From: Cytospora piceicola | Lineage: Eukaryota; Ascomycota; Sordariomycetes; Diaporthales; Cytosporaceae | Direction: 5' to 3' | Length of the DNA stretch: 64,000 nt | Assembly (NCBI GenBank): GCA_023375675.1 | Contig: JALQBC010000019.1 | Coordinates: 372,001-436,000, forward strand | Shown here: positions 35,236 through 47,300 of the stretch, piece after piece | Numbering within the stretch: position 1 is the first letter of the stretch | Layout of the letters: each line of letters opens with the position of its first letter | Notes under the pieces: model-generated | Databases searched by the model: none | Told to the model about the DNA's origin: nothing | Seen by the model: only the letters and a program-made list of their open reading frames with translations | Program-made: the position numbers and the translations under genes

Positions 35236-37667
35236 TGAACAAACTTGCATCTTAGAAAGTGGCTGTCATTTGGATATATATGGGCGGCTCAGATTTGCCT
35301 TCAGTTTCTGTTCTTATCATCACCTGATCTCGAGATGGTCAATGGTGAAGGATCCTTTGTGTGTGTTTTTTTATGTCAGACTTCACCATCTATCGGGGGA
35401 GCCATCTACTTCTCACTGTTTTCTTGGATGATTTTCGACTACCCAATGGGCTATGGACTGGCGTTTTATATTCGGGATTACCCTCAGTACCCCTCTGACA
35501 TTGGGAGAACCTTTTTCGGTTCGGAATGAGCAACGTGGACATGTGCCTTCCGCGGGAGCAGAGGCATTCGGGATTGGAGAATGGGATATATATTTGTTCC
35601 TCCTATGTCTCTCTATGTATGTATCCCTTATCGACGACATCTTGCGCGGAATAGAGATACGTCGGTGGCGTCAAGTCTTGCCATGCCTTTCTGTTGGTCT
35701 TGTTACCTGCACATGCCTGCCTCGTGACTGGTGGAAACTACTCGGTGGTCTCGATTTACTATATAAGGAATGTACTAAGGATGCTTGGGGGTGACATGGT
35801 CGTGCAGGTCAACAAGGCAGACGAGACAGTCCTGCTGGGGCATGGAACTGGATTAAAAAGAGCTTGAGGGTGAGATACTACCTAGGTAGATATGATGATA
35901 ATTCTCCGCCTTGCAGTTCCTTGTATCGAAAGCCCACCCCCCGCCCCCTTCGCCCCAGGAAGCAGCTTGGTTTGACCGCGAGGCCCACTACGTACAGTAC
36001 GCAGGCAGCCCAGGGGAGCGGCAGCGGCATTTAGCGAGCGCTCGGTGTGGATGCGCAGATGTGTGTTTTTTCTTTCTTGTTTCTGTCGACGCGTATACTA
36101 ATAACCCGCCCAAGTTGAGCATTGGGCACGAGACGGTCGAGAAGCGAAAGAAGGGGGGGGGGGTGTGTGGAGGGTAACATTGAAACGTGTGGATCTCATC
36201 TTCATAACCCAGCGGCGGCCCCACGGAGATTGCGTACTTACTTGGGTCCTAGGTAGTCAGGGAGGATGGCAATTCAGGAGAGGGGGGGGGGAAGCAAGTG
36301 GTGTGTTTTGTTTGTTCCGTGGATGGACTGGGCTGGCTTCTTATTTGAATCTACCTGACAGCAGTGAACACTAGAATGTTCTTGTAGGGGGAGATTTATC
36401 TCGGAATCGCCTCTGTATAGAACGCCATTGGCCCCCCCCCCAAAACTCCAGCGCCGAGTCCGCTTTCTCTTGTCTATGGTGGTAATACCCTGGCCAGCAG
36501 CTGCCTGTCCCCTGGTCTAATAGACACCTCCTCAACCACGGATGGAGATTGTGCTCGCTCGAGCACAGGACATGAGAAGACATGGAGCGCAAGAGGGGGA
36601 AGATGGAATCAAGGATAGAATAAAATAAAATAAAATAAGATAAAAAATCGAGACGGGATATCGCTGTATGACTGACCCCCCTGTTTGCAAACAAAACCCC
36701 TGAGCGCCTGCCACCTTTGTAAATGCTATTCTTTCAGGCCCGCAATCATGTCTGTACTCCACGTACTGCTTCTGCTTGCTGGCTTGCCTTGTTTTCTTTC
36801 TCCCATGCTTGCCGTCTGCCGCTCCCACGGCCCTTGTTCTCTTCCCTGCGGGCGCGCAGGACCACCATGTCCCCGCCGGCCCAATCCCACAACACGCGGC
36901 CCATTTCCGCCGCGGTGGGTAAAACCCGAGGGGGTGCCGTCCTGATGAAAGCTGCCCGGCGCAAGTCTGGTAGTTATGGCTCGTGGGTTTTCCGGGTGCG
37001 AGGGTGAGACTTTGGTTTCCTGTTCAGTCCGTCCGGGAACGAACAACAGAACCTACCCGTTCCGGATGCAGCAACGCTTCCTCTCGGGCGAGGTCAGTGA
37101 GGCGAGAGTGCACACACCGCAGCCGGCCCGAATACTGAAAACTGGACCTGGACCCCCGATCTTCAGCCTCCAGGGCCGTTTTTGTTATTATTGGTTTTTT
37201 TGTTTTGTCTTTTCGCTGCAGATCGCAACTCCAGTGGTAGGCCCAGAAAGATGCTGATCTGCCTCTTTTCATTCCTCTCCGGGGATGCCCCACGTGCCCG
37301 TGCAGGTGGATCATTGTGGGGGGGCGAGAAGAAAAGAAACCCAGGGGTCCAGTTTGGCCCCGGTCCGGTCGAGTCGAGAAGTCCAAGTCATCAGTGGTGG
37401 TTGGTTGGTGGGTTGTCTCAACTGTGTGTGTGTGTGTGTGTGCACGGCCGACTGGAAGACAACGCTCGCTTTTTTGTGATCAGACGCAGGACCGGCAAGA
37501 CTGTCTGCCTGCCTGCGCATCACGGACTGGAATCTTCTTTCGTCTCTTGAAAAGGTCCCATCGCCGACCTGCCTGCCTGTCTGTCTATCTGTCTATGCTC
37601 CCCCTTTTCCACTTCCCCCTCGAAACGACGAGGAAAGGGCCAGAGGGAGAGGAGCAGGGCAGCCCCC
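35236..37667. other. Intergenic region of about 2.4 kb
   Basis: This is the 3' flank of the Opy2-like gene and of the small minus-strand gene (convergent). It contains one ACCTAGGT (35880-35887), G runs near 36152 and 36283, an AATAA-type repeat (36619-36645) and a TG run (37424-37441). Short frames here show no recognisable domain. Confidence 0.5.
36619..36645. repeat. AATAA-type pentanucleotide microsatellite
   Basis: Four AATAAA/AAATA units in a row with a degenerate end. Confidence 0.75.
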
Positions 37668-37919
37668 CTACGACAGGCCGAGGTCGCCGAGGTCCCTCAT
37701 GACGACGGCCATCTGGGCGCGCTTGGCCGCCTCGGCGACGAGGGAGAAGTCCTTGAGGAGGGCGTCGGTGGAGGGGTTGGCCTGCTGGACGGGCGCGGGG
37801 GGCGGCGGCGGCGGGATGGCGCCGAAGCCCTTGGTGGCGGAGGCGGGCTGCGGCCACTGCGAGGCGGTCCTCTGGGCGGCCTGCTGGTGGCGGGTGGGAG
37901 AGGATAGTGGGGCGTCCAT
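37668..37919 (-). CDS. Short protein of unknown function, 83 residues
   Basis: A single frame with G/C-ending codons. The N-terminal half is low complexity (Ser/Pro/Ala/Gln, with a run of seven prolines). The C-terminal half (SVDALLKDFSLV-like to the end) is a predicted amphipathic helix, including LLKDFSLVAEAAKRAQMAV and ending MRDLGDLGLS. Such a helix suits a small subunit of a larger complex, but I do not recognise the family. The same frame is open upstream to 38342; that extension is compositionally like a leader (HTHTHT, Ser/Pro runs), so the short form is preferred. A C/T-rich sense-strand leader supports transcription from this strand. Confidence 0.5.
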   Translation of the reverse strand: MDAPLSSPTRHQQAAQRTASQWPQPASATKGFGAIPPPPPPAPVQQANPSTDALLKDFSLVAEAAKRAQMAVVMRDLGDLGLS

Positions 37920-40900
37920 GGTTTCTCGGGGAGGTGGGCGGGATCTCCGAAGAGAGGAAAATTGTCGGAAAGCGGGAGGGGAGAGACGCTGAGGAGACTC
38001 TTGTTGCGGTTTTCTCCTTGGAGGGGCTGAGAGGACAGAGGAAGCCGAGGTTGAGCTCGACTTTCTTCTTGTTGTATGGTGTAGAGAACGTGGTGAATTG
38101 GACTGGCCAGTTTCCTTGTATGTTGTATGTGTGTGTGTGTGGAGGGTTTGCGCAAGTAGTGAGGATCTTGGAAGAGGCGAGGCTGCTAGTAGAGTCGGCG
38201 CGAGGGTTGGTAAGTAGTAGTAAAGTAGTAACGTGAATAGTGTGTAGGCGAAAGTGATGACGACGATAAACGGCGGTAGGTAGAAAGATAGAAAGGTAGA
38301 TGGGTGGATGGATGGATGGACAGATGTGATTGTCCTCTCCAAGGAAGAAAGCTTAAATGGCAGACGGGATGGAGTCAGGCCAAGATGTTTCCAACAAGGT
38401 ATCTTCTAGATGACGTTTTACGAATTGGAGAATCAGGCAGGGCGAAGACAAAAAAAGAAGGAGGAGAAGAAAAGAGGCGTAAGAGGAGCGTGGGGGAAGA
38501 GAGAAGGCCTGGCGCAATATATCGAGGATGACTGGGGAAGTGGAAGTGGAAGTGGAAGTGGACGCCCTTTCACGGCCTTCCGCCGAGGCACTTGGCAAAC
38601 TTCTGGGCCAGAAAAATAATAATGGGTGGGGTCCCTTTTTTTTCCCTTAATTACCGTCTGGCCTTTTTGGGGCTCTCAAAAACCTCCCACCTATACGGTA
38701 AGTAGGTGGTAGTCGAACGATGGTACTCGATACGGTCATAAAGGCGAGGACGCGAGACAGGCTTGAAGTTAGCTTGTATGCGTGAGAGGTGGTGTGTGTG
38801 GGAAAAAGGATGGAGCCGCCGGTGTGTGTTTTTTGGAAGGAAATTTTCTGGACCGGCTTTGACTGACTTTGACTGACTGGAAGTGTAATAGTAATACTTT
38901 TTACTTTTTACTTCTACTGACACCTTGACACCTCGACACTCACAGACATCCATACTACCCTCGTCACGCCTTTGTCTTTTCGCAGCTTGTGCCTTAGGTA
39001 GTTACCTAACCCAGGTAGGCACACTGCTACTAGAATAATGTACCGCATATCAGCGTCACTCGTTGGAGAGGCCTCGGTTGGATCGTGTATGTGTGCAGTG
39101 CCTAGGTCCCAAGGTTAGTTAGTTAGTTGTTAGTACTCTTGGGCCTGCTAGCCAAGTCATGCAAGCCTGAGTGTCTGGGTGTTTAGGGACTATGGGCCCT
39201 GGGAATACATGACTGTAGGGCCTACATACCCACCTAGGGTACCTAGGTAGTACAGTACCGTAGGGGTGGAGAGAGAGAGGCAGGCCCAGCCGGGTCTTAT
39301 CATACGGTACTTGACGGATGAGCGGCTAGACACGCCGGCTTCAGCATGGCGTGGACGCTACGGTGGCAATTGCCCGCAAAGTGTCGTCTGGGGAAACTGT
39401 GGGGTTTGGGAACGGTCATGTACCTATTGTTTGCCGAACTATGGCCGAGGCATTGTTATGTATCTACGTACTTACTATGGTAAGTATGTCCAGATCCTTG
39501 ATCCTCGACCTCCTTCCTCCTTGCAACTCCCGCAACTCCCTTTATCACACAAAGAATAATAAAGGGTGTGCCCTATGCACCCCATGATAAACAACGTGGA
39601 TCCCTTCTTTGTTTGCTTTGTTGTATACACCGTCCGATCGTCAGTGGCCCCAGGGCAGGGTTCCTTAATAACGAATGAGGGGAGACGGGGAACAGGCCCG
39701 ATCAGGCCTCAGCAACCAACGACGATGGCCACAGACCAAGATGCTTCTGATGTGACAAGATGAACAGCCTTGGTTGGAAACCTTAACCTGCTTTCCAAGT
39801 GTAACGTAAATGTGGTCAAGAGTCTTCTGCGACGCGGTCACCAACCAGGCAGCCCGCATTCGAGCATCTTGTCTGGAGGGAAGGCCCTGGACAAGACCCA
39901 GGCCAGAATGAGGCTGTTGGAGTGTTGAATGCAGGCTGGCAGTGGCAGTGACATGGAAGAGAGCTTTGCGCTTATCCCGCTTAAAGCAGAAAATATATCT
40001 ACTCTTCATCTACACAGTACTGTGCCGACACGGGCACCTACATTGTACGAGCACCGGCGCCGTACCGGCGCTAAGAAACAGCACATTGGGGAGACCCTCA
40101 GCAATGAATTTAATATATCGTTGCGGGCATTAATTGGGACCAGTTGACATCTCGGAAACAGGCCGGACCAAGCGCACGATGGGGAACTGTCGTCAAATGT
40201 TTCTCGTGGTCTCGTGGTCATTGGCAGCCAGCCCATGCCCGCCTCGGAGATGGTGAGATCGGGTGCTCATGATTCTTTTGTTCAGCCTTCCGGCCCGAGG
40301 ACGCGAATCATTGGTCCGAATTACATGCATGGTGACAGTAGTACTGAGTATGTATACCACAGCACCTACTGTGGTAGGTATATGTAGAAGAGCATCGCAG
40401 GGGCCGATGTCGTTGGACCCTGAAGCTGCATGAAACAGCTCAGATCGTATGTACTGTGTACTGACTGTGCTTTGGTACGGTATACTACCTACACAGTACC
40501 TAGGTACCTAGGTAGGTATATACCAACCAGCTGTTGTCATCCTCAACCTTCCCTCCTACCGCATATCACCACCTCAACGATGAAATTCTTTCTCATGATA
40601 TTATGATCTGGCGGCAGGGAGAAGCAAACAGACCAGTTGACATGACAATGGGGGTTAACAGTAACAGGATCTTTTTGTTGCGCAGGGGTTTAAATTGATG
40701 GAGAATCATCCGGCGGAAATCTCGGCGTCCCGGAGCTTATTAGGAAAGACCGGTTGATTGGTCGGTGTTTTTATTTTTATTTTTTATATATATTCTTTTT
40801 ATTGGCAGGCAGGGCAGGTACGGATCCGTTCCGCGAGTGTAGTGTGTACTGTGTACACAGTAGTGTGTACTTGCCGGGATGGAAAGAACGGAAAAGGAAA

Positions 40901-41341
40901 GAACAAAGACCTCACCGCATGACTTTTCGAGGCTGTATGTAACCAGGTACCTACTCCAGTATGTACATACCTACCTGAAGTATGTACCTCCCTGGTAATT
41001 TGTGTACTTTACTGTATTGATCACCCCAGCCTTGCCCGCAAGAAAAGTTTCCACACACCTACCTGTGCGCAGCCTCGCCTTACATACATACATACATATG
41101 TACATAGTCTACCAGCATACATACAGTACATACAACTTGCAGCAAGGGTCCACCTTACTGCAACGGCCTGTGAGAAATCTAGAATCAGCCACGGACCACC
41201 CACACAGCAACCCACAGCAACACACAGCGCAGCACAGGTACCGCGGTATCCAGCATCGACCAAGCTGCCAGACAAGACGCACGAACACAAACAAACAGCT
41301 CCCCTGTATAGCTTCCACCCTCTCGCCCCCAGACGACTGCA
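37920..41341. other. Intergenic region of about 3.4 kb
   Basis: No supported gene. It contains the leader of the small minus-strand gene, a GGAAGT tandem run (38536-38561), ACCTAGGT at 39241, 40498 and 40506 in a larger set of GTACCTAGGTACC-like palindromes, and the promoter of the metaxin-like gene. Confidence 0.5.
38536..38561. repeat. GGAAGT hexanucleotide repeat
   Basis: About four perfect units in a row. Confidence 0.8.
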
Positions 41342-42849
41342 ATGGCCGAAACCCAGGCCAGCCCCAGTCCGCGCCCCGACTCCGGTGGCGCGTCATCATC
41401 ATCACCACCACCACCATCATCTTCTTCTCGAGGGAGCTGGTATGCGACCATCCCCGCGCCCCTCCAGCGCCTGTTCGACGCCGTGCCCCTCGTCACGTAC
41501 CCTCCCAATGAGCTGCCCTACCGCTCACCCGGCGCCACAGACCTCCCAACGCTACATGTCTTTATATCAGAGGAGGATGCGGCCAGGGGCTCGCCCAGCT
41601 TCAACCCGTCGTGTCTGAAGTGGCAGGTCAGTCATTGCTTGCTTACTTTCTCCCCCACGCCCCAACGGCGCACGCTGATCCCCAAGCCCTGGAAGCCCAG
41701 CCGATCTGCCCTTCCAGACAAACCTTTCCCGTTGCGTGACATCTTCTTCGCGGAGACAGACTAAAGCCCAAGCCCCGGGATTTTTCTAACCACAACCTCC
41801 CCCTCCAGACCTTCCTCCGCATGGCCGGCGTCCAGTTCCACCTCCGCCCCTCGACAAACCACGCCTCGCCCACCGGCGCCCTCCCCTTCCTCCAGCCGCC
41901 AACACCCTCCGTGTCCACCACCACCACCACCACCACCTCGGCGGCGAACACAAAGGCCGCGGCCACCCCCGCCACGGGCCGCGACCACCCCCGGCTGGAC
42001 CCCCGCCCGCTCCTCCCCGTCCCCGCCTCCCGCCTCGGGGCCTACGCCGCGCGCCACGGCCGCCTGACCCCCGAGGAGGAGGAGGCCGCCGCCGTCGCCG
42101 CCACCACCACCACCACCACCCCGCAGCCCCCCTCCCAGGCCCCCCAGGCCCAACCCCGCCGCCGCGCCGCCTACCAGTCCCTCCTCGACGGGCCCCTCCG
42201 CGCCGCCTGGCTGCACGCCCTGTACCTGTCCCCCGCCAACGAGCACCTCCTGCGCAGGTGGTACGTCGACCCGCTGTCGCGCTCGGCCGCCGTCCGGGAG
42301 ACGGCCCTCGGGCAGCTGCGCCGCGCCGTCCGCGCCGAGGTGGCCCGGTCGTCCTCGTCTCTTTCTCCTTCTTCTTCTTCATCCTCGGCGGCGGGATCAG
42401 GAGGTGGTGGTGGTGGTGGTGGTGGTGGCTGGTCCCTCTCCGGCAACGCCCGCGACGTGCTCGCCTGGGCCGCGGGCGGGGCCGCCGCCATCGACCCCGC
42501 GCGGGTCTACGCCGAGGCGGCCCGCGCGCTCGAGGCCCTGGAGGCGCTGCTGGGCCTCGAGGGGGAGGCCGGGGCCGGTGGGGCCGGTGGTGGTGGTCAA
42601 GGCCGCTGGTTCTTCGGCGCGCCGCACCCGACCGTCTTCGACGCCGCCGTCTTCAGCTACGTCTACCTGATCCTGCACGGCGGGGGGCCCGCCACCGACG
42701 GGGAGGGACGGCACAAGCCGTGGGCGGACGACACGCTGCGGCGCATCGTCGCGGGCAGGTGCCCCCGGCTCGTCGCCCACGCGCGGAGGATACTGGATGA
42801 GTACTGGCCTGACCAGGTCGAGCAGGGCTGGGTCGACCTGTACTACTAG
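41342..42849 (+). CDS. Metaxin/Sam35-like mitochondrial outer-membrane import protein
   Basis: Predicted subunit of the SAM complex that inserts beta-barrel proteins into the mitochondrial outer membrane; GST-like fold. Two exons, 41342-41626 and 41809-42849, with a 182-base intron (donor GTCAGT, branch TTCTAAC), give 441 residues. The conserved N-terminal block includes PLQRLFDAVPLVTYPPNELP, HVFISEED, FNPSCLKWQTFL and NHASPTGALPFL; the intron falls exactly after KWQ. The C-terminal GST-like helices include WFFGAPHPTVFDAAVFSYVY. Coding microsatellites create runs of Thr, Ser and ten glycines, and an Ala/Glu stretch, which lengthen the protein relative to its relatives. Identification is from the fungal Sam35/metaxin pattern; a general GST-like protein is the alternative. 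Confidence 0.75.
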
Positions 42850-44281
42850 CTGGGCGGTTAGTCTACATGCTAGGGTATTCATTCTGCTGCAGGCCACACG
42901 TCTCGGCGTGTGAAAGCCGCCCCGCCCCCCTCCTCTTCGCGGTGGCGGACACGCTTCACTGATAGGTAGAAAGCTACCTCGAGACGTGTACGGTCGCCAC
43001 CGCGTCGGGCACCTCCCTGACGATAGGTGCTAGCTCCGCGTCGCTGTTCGGGCGGCGGCCAACAGCCAGCGCCTGTTGTTCTGTCAAGCACTGAAAGTAC
43101 TGTATATCTGTACATATATCGTAACTATGTACACAGACCCAGGCACCCATTTTCATGGACAGACAGGCCGGTAAAAGTAGAACATGGTCCACAACAAACA
43201 AGCGTAAAAAAAAAACACAATACCAGAAAAACATATCATCTTCATATCGGTATTTCAATTCCGCTACTCATCGGCGGCGTTTTATTTGACCGCTGCCGTT
43301 CTATATCAACAAAAACAAAAAAGGTCGTAGTGTTTCCCCCCCAGTGTACGCATCTTGGCAGCCTCTCCTCCCCCACACTGCCGCCGTTGGTTCGGTCGAG
43401 CAGGCAGTCTGTCAAACCAATCTCCCACCCCCCGCACCACCGCATCGCCAGATCCGATGCTTCTTTCCCAGTGTGGGAGTCTATCCGGAATGGAGGGGCG
43501 TAGTGGTGGTAGTCACCAGTAAGACAAGACGGCTTGAAAGGGGCGAAAACACAATTGAAACAAACAAGGAACAAACTCCCACTCCCCCCCCCCCCCTTGC
43601 CTGCCTCCGACTCCTATCAACCTGACTGACCTGCCGAGAATGCTTTGAAAATCAGAAAATCAAAAAGTGAGAAGAGAGAGAGCCGCTGCTGTCGTATGAA
43701 ACAGTCAAGGGGATGCGGCAAAACCCAGTACAACACAGGCAGACAAACAGACTGTAAACGCCATTACCCTTCCTCCCATCCGATTCCTCCTCCCCTTCTC
43801 GGATTTACTTGTGTTGGCTGTCCGGTCTCTCAAAAAGGCACTGCCGCTGCCGCTGTGTGTCGTTTACTCCGGCCTCATTGTTCTCGTCCTCTATTTTGTC
43901 CCATGTGTTCGCCGCATGAGACCAGAGATCCTGGCGTGATGTGTCACTTGGGACAAGTGCACTGCGAAAACACAAGAGGATTCTTAAGGCTCGTCTGGTA
44001 GCGAAGTCAGTGATAGATGGCGTAGGGCATCGACCATTTAGGGACTAAAAATAATCATAATGGTCGCGATAAAACAACGCTAATTTTCAGCTTGAGAGGC
44101 CCAGCTGAGCAGGTTCGAAGCAAGGCGCACGCGGGTTCAAAAGGGATCCGCTCGGGGCTTTAGACACAAGCTCCGGAGCTTCCAAAGGCCTTGGAGGCGG
44201 TCGCGGCCGTAACGGCATCCCGAGGGCTGCCGTTCTAGAGGCGTGTCTCTTGTAGACAGCGCCGTTGTCGACCTGGACCTC
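42850..44281. other. Intergenic region between convergent genes
   Basis: About 1.4 kb of 3' flanks with homopolymer runs: A at 43206-43215 and C near 43585-43597. No supported gene. Confidence 0.55.
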
Positions 44282-47200
44282 CTACAGTCGTTGACTAGGC
44301 ACCGGGATGTCGTCGATAATGCCCTGCAGCGTGACGAAGGCGCCTGGGCCGCCCGCTTCGGCCAGGTCGTCGAGGAGCACCGATGTCTGCGCGTAGACAT
44401 TCTCCAGTGCGGCCCGTGATGACTTGCCAAGAGAATCTGTCCAAAAGGGTCAGTCATAAAATCCATCTCTGAGCCCAGTCGACGGTGATGATCGGGAGTG
44501 CATCGCGACGACTCACGTAGTATGGCAGAGTTCAGCTCCTCCGCTACAGCCACCCGTCCCTTGCGGTCCAGCAGATACGAGAGCTTGCTCTCCTTGAGGG
44601 GATTTTGGTACGCCATCAGGCCGAATATGTCCTTCAGCGCAGCCCGCACCTCTTTTCGTTCGTCTTGGGCATACTCCGCCTGGAGTGCCTGGCCGAACTG
44701 CAACGCATCCTGCGCCAGGTCGCGCGCGTCTGACGGCGTGTCCATGTCTTCCATATCCTCGTCGAGCTCCATATCTTCGCCTGGAGGAGGTTGCCCGTGG
44801 CCATTATTACTTGCTGTGACCGCATGGGTTCCCTTGGGTCCACCGCCGCCGACCAGGTTCATCTCAGCCTCGCGCCGGATCAGCTCGATGAATTTGCGAC
44901 ACCGAAGGCGGAAGTAGACCTGTTCGTTCTCTTCGAAGACGTGGGGGTAGCATGCATTTGTGTGTTTAATCGCCTTGTCGATGTCCCCTTCCAGGATCGC
45001 TCGCCGAATTCCTACAGCAAGTCAGTGGAAATCCCAGCCACGTGGGGCGTCAGAGTCAGATGTCTTACGTTGACGATTGTTAGCATCCTGATCGTCTCGA
45101 ATGTCGATACCAGGTATCTCTGTATTGGGATCTAAACAGAGAGCCTGCTTCTCAGTCTGTATTTCTGTAGCGAAGGCCCTCGCTGTCTCGACGTAGCCGT
45201 CATGTTGTAGGAATTGTAGGACCTGGAATTAAGTCAGCTATGTCCTGTGAAGTCCCATCGCTAGGGAACATACTAGTTGTTGGATGACATCGGTCTCATC
45301 AAGTGGAGGTGCGAGTCGGCTGGTGTCTGCCTGAGCGATCTGCTCTTCAAGTTTTTGAATCTCCTTCTGTACAAGACGTTAGCAAATCTGCCTCTCCAAG
45401 TCCAATGATCGAAAGCAGAACCCAGCCGCGCTCCGCCCAATAATAATCAGCAAGCCGGTTCAACAGGGCACAGTGTCCAGTGGCTGGATCACCCGAAAAG
45501 CCCGAGTTGGAGGTTTCAGTCACAAAGGTCGAACGTTCGTGTATGACACTCCAAGGTATGCACCACTCCGGTAGCTCCCGGTCTGTCTCCGACTCTGATT
45601 CGCGCAGCCAAGAGTGATCAGCCCTGGAGCCGTCATTGGGATACGAGGTAGACATAGAACGTCGCCACCACGGCCCCTGGTGATCTTCCCATATGGGATC
45701 GATGAAAGCATCGCTGATCCAGATGGGGGAGTAGTGGTCACTCATATTGGGAAAGAACGGATACCAGAATGGCGAGTGTAATGAATGTAAAGCAAACGAA
45801 TACAGCGAAATGTTAACGAGTGTGATGAGAGGGGTAACATGCCTTCATGATAGTATCGATATCGAAGAGGAACGGTGTTTGGCCGAAGTTGACACGGATA
45901 TGTTCGCCGGGCTTTTTCATGCCAACAGATGGATAGAGCTTTCCCTTGACATCCCGGAAAGCGGTCTCTGCGAACCACAAACAGAGTCAGCATGGGAAGG
46001 CAGGAAACAGCCCTGGGGAGGGAGGGGGAGCCCAAGCAACTCGTGGCTGCCCTCTGCCTCAAACATACCGAGGTTATGCCCATTCTTGGTGAAAAACGCG
46101 GTGTTTGTGCGAAAATTGACACCGCAGCCGATTACGTCGCCGGTCGAGAAGGTTGGGCCATAGTGCTTTCCCGCATTCTGTGACGCGAAACAGTGGCCAT
46201 CGTCGCCGTGGTAGCCCCAGGACTCGGGCTCCCAGCCAGGCGCCCTATTCAAAGAAACCGTCTTGCTCGAAAAGCCGATACCGATCGTGCTGCTGTAATG
46301 AGAATCCCAAGGTCAGACATGTCTCCATCCAACGGATCCAGGTGTTGGGCCCGCGCCCCGCCCCCCCCCCCCCGGCCGGGAAGCTCTATGGTCACCCCAT
46401 GTTTTCATGTGCGTAGTGTTGTTCGAAGAAAACCTACTCGTTATGCCGCTTGGACAGTATCATCACTTCAAAGTAGTACAGACCGCACTGCACCGGCATC
46501 GCATGGTCTGCCCTGATCGCGCACGCATCGTGGTCCCTCTCGTTGGGGTTTCTCGGACCCGTATATTTCACCTCCAAGCCGTCTGACAGGACCTCCAGAT
46601 TGCTGGCCTTGTCATCTTTCCCTGTGCCCCATCGTGTTGGTAGGGGGTCTACCGAATCTGTTTCCTCGTGTGGTGGCGTCCTCTCGATCAGATCGTATGT
46701 TAACCCCAGATATGACCGAGATGATGCCGATTTGTTGCCTTGCGGGGCGGTGTTGCTCCCGCTCTTCACCTCCGTGTCCTTTTGCCTCTGTGCCAACGCC
46801 TTCTGTTGAGTCTGTTGCTCCAGTCTTGCCAGGTAGTTGGAGCCCCGTAGATACGATGGTCTCGGGAAGCCGTTGAAGCCACTGCTGCTAGAGCTCGCCT
46901 TTCCACCAATCAAGGGCTCGGTGCCTGGTATGTTCTCGAGGGTGCTCCTGCTCATGAACATCTCGAACGCCCGCGAGAACGGCGGCAGTTGTTGTGTCCT
47001 CGACTGGTGCAGACCACCCCCCGCGGCTCCTTCCAGATTGGTGCCGTTTTGCGTCATCTCGTCAAGACCGTGCTGACTCCTGAGTATGGGCTGGAGATAG
47101 CTATCCCAGTCGCTATCGACGGGGTTCAGGATGTGGCTGAAAGAACTGGGCCCTTGGGTCCGACTGCTTCCTCGGGTGCCGGAAGTAGGTCGAGGGCTTG

Positions 47201-47300
47201 CGGCGGCTATTGACGCATACGAGGAACGAGGGTAGAAGGGATCTGGCAGGTAACTTGGTCGCGTATTTTGGATTTGGGAGTTCCGGAAAGGACTGGTCAT
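44282..47300 (-). CDS. Gid1/Vid30, RanBPM-type subunit of the GID E3 ligase
   Basis: Scaffold of the GID/CTLH ubiquitin ligase, which in yeast degrades gluconeogenic enzymes after glucose returns. Seven exons join in phase into 702 residues: 47300-46438, 46292-46069, 45967-45843, 45366-45274, 45222-45069, 45011-44517 and 44436-44282. Residues 1 to ~225 are low-complexity. The SPRY domain (~240-400) contains [42 protein letters not shown] and [16 protein letters not shown]. LisH follows ([19 protein letters not shown]), then CTLH starting [15 protein letters not shown] and a CRA-type C-terminus. Intron 3 (476 bases) appears to use a GC donor and contains a long ORF. Upstream in-frame Met codons are not excluded; the chosen start follows an untranslated-looking repeat. 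Confidence 0.88.
45367..45842 (-). other. Long, apparent GC-AG intron in the GID1 gene
   Basis: The donor is ATGAAG then GCATGT, and the acceptor is GCTAACGTCTTGTACAG. The GC donor gives phase 0 on both sides; the nearest GT donor would create an immediate stop. It encloses an ORF from ATG 45745 that stays open to the acceptor. Confidence 0.65.
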
